This document shows, piece after piece, positions 60,401 to 64,000 of a DNA stretch of 64,000 nucleotides. Within the stretch, counting starts at the first letter, position 1, and each line of letters opens with the position of its first letter. The DNA lies in NCBI RefSeq assembly GCF_019578655.1, contig NC_063258.1:6741283-6805282 (forward strand), read 5' to 3'. The position numbers and the translations under genes were made by a program. A model generated the notes under the pieces. The model was not told the DNA's origin. It searched no databases and saw only the letters and a program-made list of their open reading frames with translations. This stretch comes from Ricinus communis. Lineage: Eukaryota > Streptophyta > Magnoliopsida > Malpighiales > Euphorbiaceae.

Positions 60401-63400
60401 ATCTAGTCTGGGCTGGATTTCTGCAAATGGAATTAAAAACATGTCTTAAGTGTGAGTACAGCAATGTCAATAGTTTGCATACCATTAAATAATGCAAGTG
60501 AAGCTATTCTAAAGAAACCTCTTGATGGACTTGATTGTACAGAGGGGATCTTCGTTAATAGTTTGTGACACATTATGGTATCCTGGAAATCCAAGAAAGT
60601 GTAATCTAGCAACTGCAATCTGTCCAACTCTGTCAGTTTTGAAAACCCAAATGAACCAATCCATGTGTTTAACGCACTAGGAACAGCAGGTAAAATGAGT
60701 CTCTGGACTCCTAATTCTCTGAGCTTCTGAAAGATGAAACAATAGAAAAGAACAGGGTGAGAAAGTTCCAACCAAAAAATAAAACTAATAGAAACAGATA
60801 GATGCTTCGGATCAGTGTTTTCTTAGATATAAATCAATCCCTCTCTGAGACAAGACCTCTTCCTTGACACAGATATTCATAATTTTCATTGCTTTATAAG
60901 TGGTCGTTTAGAGTGTCATCTCATCACATTAAATAATAATTTAGCATTACAATTATTCTAATTCTACATGCCTTAATGACACTGCAAAATTTTTACAATT
61001 TATAGAAGTTGTGAAGTACTGAAGTTGGAGGAAAAGCACTCGAGCAAAATGAGGTTCTTCAGCAAAAAAGGAAACACAATATGTCCCAGCATTAGTACTT
61101 TTTCACATACAGCAGGTTACCTTTTCCAGCACATTCATTAGTATGCAACACATTCCAAGTCGGCGGTACTGAAATCTAGTGCCAACAAGTGGTATTTCTG
61201 CCACCTTCTCTCCATAGACCCTGGAAAAAGAATACAACATTTTCAGATGCGAATTATGTAACTATGCATAGATAGAAAGAAGCTCATGATCCTGTGCAGC
61301 TTGTAAGTTTTCAGATAACAGTGTCAAACAAAGTGCACCTTACAGTAGCCACTGAAATAAACTCATCATCTTTCTGCAGAAGTACTGTATAGAATCCATG
61401 AAAATTTAGACGGTTGAGCTCTGACCTGCAAGAGTGAAACTAAGAACTTAACTGAATGGTACAGTACCAATTGTGAATTACTTGGACAAAATTGACAAGC
61501 CAAAGTCCTAAATGCCTACAAGTGTAGCTCAATATGATATTATAGAGAATCAACACAGGCAAGCTCAGTTACTTATAATTTGAACACAGAGAAAGGAAAG
61601 CTGCAAAATAGGTCCAAGAAAGGAAAACATTGTCCATCAAGATGAGCCAATGACATGCTCAAGTCTCTGCTACCCAAGCGTGTGTTCAGTAGGAGATCAG
61701 CATTTTCATAACTGAACTTCACAATGAACTTTCAGAATATTCATAGTCCAGGTACCTGGTGAATCTAATATGACATTTTCAGACCCAACCATCTACAAAG
61801 AGAAGTGCAGAAAGACCTTGACACTCAGAGTCAGATGACTTGAAAGTAAATCTAGATACATCAAGGCTTTTCTCTTTTCATTAGCAGAAGACAAGCTCAA
61901 CTGTAGCTTTTCCCTTACAGACATTGTTGGAAGAAGTTCGAAGATAATCAATAACTAGAAAGATCTATAACCAATCCACATCTCCATAGACTGAAGAAAT
62001 TCCCACATGGCATAAGATTAAAGAAATATATGATACAAAAAGGTTAAACATGAAAAATTTGAAAGAAAAAGAGAAAGAAAAAGAAAAAGAGGATACGTTT
62101 GAGACAAAATGGTAATAAAAAAAGTGCTATTAATACACTTTCTGATTGCAGCAAAGTAAATTAAGTTCCTAGCGAAAAAAGAAAATTAGAAAGGACTAAT
62201 GTTAAAAAATAAATTCTTGCCTTTTGCTGAAAATAACATCTTTAAGAAGATCTCTCTTAGTGTGAGGTTCTTCAACAGGATCAAAAAACTCATGCATCAT
62301 ATCAAGTGCAATATTGAGCATGCTGTAGTTCTCAGACAGGGCCTCAATATCAGAAGCTTCACACTGATCATTGAATTGGATGGATTTCAACAATGTCCAA
62401 GTAAGATTGTGTAAACCCACTGGAATTTTCTTTCCTAGAAGCTCATGCAGGCCCAAGAAAATCTGCAATAATTGTACAATCATTAGTGCCATATTAAAGA
62501 TGTGGTCCTGAAGCCTTGGAAGCTCTATAAATCTTAGAATAAGGAGACTATATTGCAAATAGCAACTACAGAGATCATAAATGCTTCTTATCTAGCTCCA
62601 CTTTTCGTGGGCTGACTACTTTCCCAAAGAAGCGGAGACAGCATACCTCTATATTGCAGATTCTTCTGTCCTATATTTACTTTAGGCCTAAGTTCTCAAG
62701 GTCTTTTGCCCCAAAAAATATCTTTCTTGACACAGTAGGTAAATGCACTACACACAATGTATGAATCAACAACAGCAATGTGCATTTCTGTTAACTAAAG
62801 ATGAGAACAACTAGTTGTCTATGTAACTGGCTTTGACTCCAAACATTGAACACATTGAGCATTGTGGAATTAGAATGGAGATTTCTAGTGATAAATAAAC
62901 CAGCTAACTACGCTATTTTGCTAAAAAGAAATTGGCAAGCAATGCAAGTCATTGATAATGTCGTAGTTTTCTAGGTGGATGAGCACATGGTGATTTAAAT
63001 GCCCATCATTTCTGTCATGTGAGCAAAAGTCAGAATCAAAATTGTATGCAAAATGAAATTAAATCAATAAACCACAGGTAGATTTTGGTACCTGTTGACA
63101 TCTTTTGCTGCAAAACCAATGTTCTTTGGGAAAATATTCCAAGCACTCCTCTCTTTTATTCCCTAGGCATACTACATGATCTATACCAAATAGGCAAAAG
63201 GCACATATAAGAGACATTCCAAACATTTCTCTCTAATATACGCATTAACTATGCTACAAAGAGAATTTGACCAACATTTACGCTCGCATTGTGTACAATC
63301 AAGAACACCATCGTCCTCCATGGAAAGGTCAGAGTCTCTTTTCAGGCATTGGCCACAAATCTTACAACAACATGATGAACAGAACCAATCTCCATCTGGA

Positions 63401-63427
63401 ACATCCTAAAAATCCATATATATATAC

Positions 63428-63471
<44 letters not shown>

Positions 63472-64000
63472 CAAAGGTAAAGAAAATGCATTAGACATGA
63501 GAATTTAAATACCTAAATCATGAAATACTAGGAACAAAAGAGAGATAGACAGAGCAATCAAATATAAATATTTTAAGGAAGTATTAGAAAGAGACTAAAT
63601 GAATGACTTACCATCAGACCAAGGCAACTTTTATGGAAAGAGGATGGACATTGATCGCATAAAATTAGTTCACCACCATAGTGACAAACAGAACATATAT
63701 GATCATTCTCAACTTGATCCTTACTACTCTGCCACCTTTCAAGTGGCTCTTCCCCCAAATTCTTTGTATGATCATGCATTATTTGCATCTGGCAATCTAA
63801 GAGAGACCTTCCATCTTCCAGAAAAATGTTGGAAAAGATGCTGGTAGCTGTTCTTCCTTGTTTGCCACTAGCATGATAATCAAAGCCACAAAGAGTATAC
63901 ACCTTCCCGCAACAATTGCACTTGATCCCGCTGCCACTTATACGCCCTTCTGCAATTGAATGCTGACCCTTACTGCAACAGTATTTTATTTTCGCCCTAG
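54421..64000 (-). CDS. IDM1-like PHD-finger/GNAT-domain chromatin protein (5' end outside window)
   Basis: Ten exons on the minus strand: 64000-63612, 63405-63276, 63180-63092, 62462-62221, 61425-61339, 61220-61121, 60726-60483, 60420-60297, 54762-54723 and 54612-54421 (TGA at 54421-54423). All junctions keep phase and give 544 residues from the window edge. Residues ~20-45 hold the Tify-binding (Jas-like) motif GRISGSGIKCNCCGKVYTLC. A PHD zinc finger spans ~98-145 (CSVCHYGGELILCDQC...FHKSC...WFCSSCCC), continued by a second Cys/His region to ~200 (CERKYHVVC...WFCSKRC). A GNAT-type acetyltransferase fold follows at ~280-400, with RRLGMC as the acetyl-CoA loop. The tail is acidic then basic (CYRRRKKSA). 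Arabidopsis IDM1 acetylates histone H3 and promotes active DNA demethylation in the nucleus; family paralogues differ, so the exact role is inferred. No breaks seen. Confidence 0.9.
55865..56370. repeat. Inverted repeat, ~115-bp arms
   Basis: The arm at ~55868-55980 in reverse complement (atcatattacataaaacatg ... ccaattggccaaaa ... aataaatttg) matches ~56255-56365 (atcatgttacataaaacaca ... ccaattggccaaaa ... gataaatttg). The arms are ~270 bp apart and roughly 75-80% alike by eye. It could be a foldback element or two copies of a small repeat. Confidence 0.6.
57240..59470 (-). mobile_element. Ty1/copia remnant
   Basis: TGGTATCAAAGCAGCAG on the minus strand (58996-59012) is a copia-type primer site. 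Downstream on the same strand, with frame breaks, gag-like pieces read KLSYLMGTFPSPEGPN (~58730-58690), a WLWNS word (~58605) and TKTNEIWEAV (~58565-58535), the usual copia gag signature. The LTR should lie at 59013 to ~59470. The left end and second LTR were not found. The MITE at 57979 lies within it. Confidence 0.68.
57979..58434. mobile_element. MITE with ~80-bp terminal inverted repeats
   Basis: 456 bp. The left end atggaaaaagtacaaaag...gtttgtgattttcttgatat is the imperfect reverse complement of the right end at 58360-58434 (atatcaagaaaaaaccacaa...tttgtactttccat). No coding capacity. The flanking duplication is ambiguous (ATTGT occurs near both ends). Superfamily not assigned. Confidence 0.8.
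62219..62220 (-). other. Non-canonical GC donor of IDM1-like intron 4
   Basis: Exon 4 ends AGCAAAAG at 62221, followed by GCAAGA, a good GC-AG donor (AG|GCAAG). The acceptor is TTGCAG|GTCAG at 61426. Only this junction gives S-K-R-S-E-L in frame; nearby GT dinucleotides shift the frame. Confidence 0.8.
63415..63470. repeat. (TA)n microsatellite in intron 1
   Basis: About 55 bp of TA/ATA repeats, 10 bp upstream (on the minus strand) of the exon 2 acceptor. Likely variable in length between individuals. Confidence 0.95.

Overview
The window looks like nuclear DNA of a eudicot plant. The support is an intron-rich gene of a plant-specific chromatin-factor family at the right end, several clades of plant Ty3/gypsy and Ty1/copia retrotransposons, and two pieces of plastid DNA (ycf2 and trnT-UGU). 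I cannot name the species from sequence alone.

About 54 kb is repeat-derived. Its matrix is a satellite of ~39-bp monomers organised as a ~390-bp higher-order repeat (about ten monomer variants in a fixed order). It occupies 1-965, 3910-4928, 12910-20200 and 38871-42888. Gypsy elements sit in it: a solo LTR (966-3909, exact TACCC duplication); element A (4929-12909, minus strand, chromodomain type, 3' LTR cut off at the satellite border); and element B (20201-38870, plus strand, chromodomain type, 5' LTR cut off at the satellite border). One LTR of A carries a ycf2 fragment and one LTR of B carries a trnT-UGU fragment, each absent from the sister LTR.

Element B's integrase is split by element C (25565-35794, minus strand, ACTAC duplication). 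C is an Athila/Tat-like element with a tRNA-Asp-type primer site, a gag-like tail and an Athila ORF-1-like pseudogene, but no recognisable pol. C is itself broken by a 2.36-kb LTR-like insertion (28470-30833, GAAAA duplication), whose empty site is visible in a second C-family copy near 51670.

Beyond the last satellite block lie a solo LTR-like element (43236-44733) and element D (46807-53553, minus strand, Reina-like, 290-bp LTRs). The 5' part of D has been replaced by C-family DNA present in both orientations.

The only apparently intact host gene is on the minus strand at 54421-64000 and continues past the window edge. It encodes a Tify-binding-domain/PHD-finger/GNAT protein of the IDM1-like family. 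Ten exons join in phase into 544 codons plus a stop. One intron is GC-AG, and a 5.5-kb intron holds a copia remnant and a MITE. The IDM1 family is known in Arabidopsis for limiting DNA methylation and silencing; its position beside decayed, probably once-methylated repeats is noted but a functional link is not shown.
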